The notes under the pieces: generated by a model
Databases searched by the model: none
Told to the model about the DNA's origin: nothing
What the model saw: only the letters and a program-made list of their open reading frames with translations
Shown: positions 61,529-64,000 of the stretch, in pieces
How positions within the stretch are numbered: position 1 is the stretch's first letter
Layout: the number at the start of each line of letters is the position of its first letter
From: Owenia fusiformis
Lineage: Eukaryota > Annelida > Polychaeta > Sabellida > Oweniidae
Length of the DNA: 64,000 nucleotides
Assembly (NCBI GenBank): GCA_903813345.2
Contig: CAIIXF020000011.1
Location: forward strand, 26,464,166-26,528,165
Reading direction: 5' to 3'
Made by a program: the position numbers and the translations under genes

Positions 61529-63671
61529 CACCCTATATTGGAAGATGGAGATGTTTTAATCTACAGGGACTAGAATTAACCATATTCCTAAAGAACAGAA
61601 AACATTTTGCGATAGTTATCTGACTGCTATACCTGAGTTGCTATGACAACTATGAGATCTGACTATCAGATTGTCTGACTACTAAACCTGAGTTTTAACA
61701 TCAAATGAGCTGAGTTAAGTTGAAATATGGAAACAATGTCTAACAATTAATTTAAGGAACGATGGTGTTTTAGTCGATTTTAAATCACAGTTCATATTAA
61801 AGGATCTCAGGGTCATTAAAACCATTGAATATTGGACATCAAATACTAATCTGTATAACTGCGCAAATTTCTCCATGCGTTTTATATATCTTAATATCTA
61901 ATTTTATGAAAAAATGTTACTTAGAGGAATTTGCTCCAAAACATCAACTTTATAGGGTTGATATGATGTCCCACTTAAGATATGTAATCCTTTAAGGTGG
62001 AGGGTGAAACATCCAAAAGGAGGATTTGTTATAGTCACACCCAATCTATCAGTTGCTCAATGGCTTCATTTATTGCAACTTTTTATGTATAAACTTGTAG
62101 AGCAAATGTTTGGTAAAACAATGTAATAATGAATTGAAGATATAGTCTTCTTCACAATTATTTTAGTCCAAAGTTATGGGCTTCAAAACTAAGAAAACAA
62201 GTTTGAAGGATAGACTACCACTACCACTACCAAGCATTGTGATGTTTATATTCTCATGAGAGCTTCTGGTTGGTGTGATCCTTTTTTATGTATGATTGAG
62301 CAGAATGCTGCAAATGCACAAACTTTTCTATGTCATTACTATTTATTTTAAATAAAGCACTCATATATTTTAACTAGAGCTAGCTCACTGTGTTTGATAT
62401 TCAGATGAAAGTTGAATGTACTATTTCTATATTGAGATCCACCATTGTGCATACCCTTCGCCCAGAGTAGAGTTCTTCCTTTTGACCTGGTTAGACAATC
62501 AAAATTATTTTTTATGAAAGTCTAGCATATTTAGAAAAGATTGACATCGAAAAAAAAAATTCAATTTTTTTCTAAAAGTTTTTGGTACCTTAGTGACATC
62601 ACTAATGTTTCAAAATATTTTTGATATGCTAAAACATTGAAGTGGCCCATTAAATATAGCATTTTATTATTGAAATAGTGTGTCCTTTGTTCAATCTTTG
62701 CATTGGTGTTAAAAAGACAATCTTTTTTGAAATGCATTAAGAAATATTTGATGATTAAGAAATTTCAACTTTTTTTGAAAAATGGCGGGAAATTTGAATA
62801 TTTGAGAAATGAAATGCTCACAACTTTTTTTCCCAAAATTTTTTTTTTCAAAAATCTCTAAAATCACTTTTTAAGTCCTGACAAATAGTAAATGAATGAT
62901 AAAAAAATATTTTCAAACTTTAGACGGGGACTTTAAAGATGATATAATTTTAAACAATAATTGTAACATATTGGTTTCAACAAGGTTTTGACTTAAAAGG
63001 GGCTTGAATTTAATGAATTAACGATACTCATATAGAATAGTTACATTCTTGAATAATAGTCAATGAACAGTTGTGCCATTAATATCTTAATATCCCTATC
63101 TTATCGGCAGGTAATTTGCATAGTTTAACATCTTCTGAGGTATCTAATGACCGTCTCAAGTTGTTCTGGATCTCCAGATACACAGGACAAGTTTAGATAT
63201 AGCGCAAGAGGATGGAGATTGCTCTGTATAATTACATTTTATCTGTTTATAGCCACATATTTTTTGATTTAGGTCTTTTGGCTTATGATGCCCCTTCTAG
63301 TTATATTTTATATCAATAAATGTAGTAAATTTGAATTTGCATTTGAAATTCACAGAAATGCTCTGATGATCTTTAACGGATTTAAAGAAGCATAATTGAT
63401 TACTTATATTACGTAACATATTACTTTTAAAATGTACATAGTATGACGTTATCTGAGGTATTTAATAACCGCCAAGTTGTTCTTGGATTTCCAGAAACAT
63501 AGGGCAATTTTTGATACAGCAAAGGTGACTATGGATACTTTGCACATTTTATTTCTAGCATTTTGAAATATTGATGCCTTTAAAGTGTTACAAAATTGTT
63601 ATTTCCAGATTCAACATTAAATACCTTATTGTTCGCCTGATCTGTATATTATATCATGAATAAAACTGGAA
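61529..63671 (+). other. probable YRDC 3' UTR and downstream repeats
   Basis: AATAAA hexamers occur at 62351 and again near 63316 and 63658; the true 3' end is unknown. Two blocks (about 63120-63230 and 63448-63560) are diverged direct copies containing TCTGAGGTATYTAATRACCG and CAAGTTGTTC. No other gene seen. Confidence 0.45.
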
Positions 63672-63694
63672 TAAAAAAAAAAAAAAAAAAAAAA
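63672..63694 (+). repeat. genomic poly-A tract after an AATAAA
   Basis: About 22 A follow an AATAAA by roughly a dozen bases, the layout of a reverse-transcribed polyadenylated RNA. Confidence 0.7.
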
Positions 63695-64000
63695 GAGTTA
63701 AACGAAGACGAAGCTCTCTTTTGAGAAGCAAAGTCAAACGAATGCAAAGGGTACCATGTACAGGGAGTCAAATGGCGTTGTGCCCCCCACCCACAGCATA
63801 AACTAGGCGAAAAATACACGCATACTATATACGCCAATGGAAAGAGCTGTTAAGTCAGACTTGTTGCTCGGGTAAACATTCGATACCAAAAAAACTCTAT
63901 GCGAGATTTCTTCAAAATCAATTAAAAGAGCGAACACCATTTGACAACCTATACATTCAGAGATGTCATTTAGAGTGAGTCAATGTGTTATCTACTGTAC
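63695..64000. other. nothing recognised
   Basis: No coding frame, RNA gene or repeat partner inside the window. Confidence 0.5.

Overview
The window is eukaryotic and most likely comes from an AT-rich invertebrate metazoan genome. It has short exons with GT/AG splice sites, long AT-rich introns, AATAAA signals, secreted VWC/WAP modules, and a dense load of non-LTR and inverted-repeat transposons. The species cannot be fixed from the sequence. Positions 501-1000 are an assembly gap. All six genes recognised read on the plus strand, and no host gene was found on the minus strand. Gene models were built by hand by requiring splice sites, reading frame and phase to agree.

Layout: (1) 1-500, reverse transcriptase of a non-LTR element on the minus strand, running into the gap. 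(2) about 1047-1240, a tRNA-derived SINE-like head. (3) 1507-6560, the 3' six exons of a small cysteine-rich secreted-type gene whose introns hold two inverted-repeat elements. (4) 7579-11876, a 4.3 kb palindromic foldback element. (5) 13473-25762 or beyond, a secreted protein of at least 919 residues built from VWC-like and WAP modules. Every internal exon from exon 3 on is phase 1-1, and a four-exon cassette is repeated three times (the third time partly). (6) 30393-33001, a GNAT acetyltransferase of 254 residues. (7) 35854-38274, a complete 116-residue secreted protein with two near-identical calcium-loop-like repeats. (8) 40042-51308, a 24-exon, 1,517-residue coiled-coil protein with a basic Ser-rich tail carrying SxIP-type motifs. 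(9) 51370-56300, repeat-rich DNA including a 5'-truncated LINE inside a foldback. (10) 56333-61528, a complete YRDC gene (threonylcarbamoyl-AMP synthase, tRNA t6A pathway). (11) 61529-64000, probable 3' UTR and repeats.

The genes do not form a pathway. Three encode secreted products (cysteine-rich, VWC/WAP, calcium-loop peptide) and three encode intracellular ones (GNAT, coiled coil, YRDC). The most striking property of the window is the number and variety of long inverted-repeat (foldback/MITE) elements: about a dozen, apparently unrelated to each other, several lying in introns, one abutting an exon and one nested inside another.
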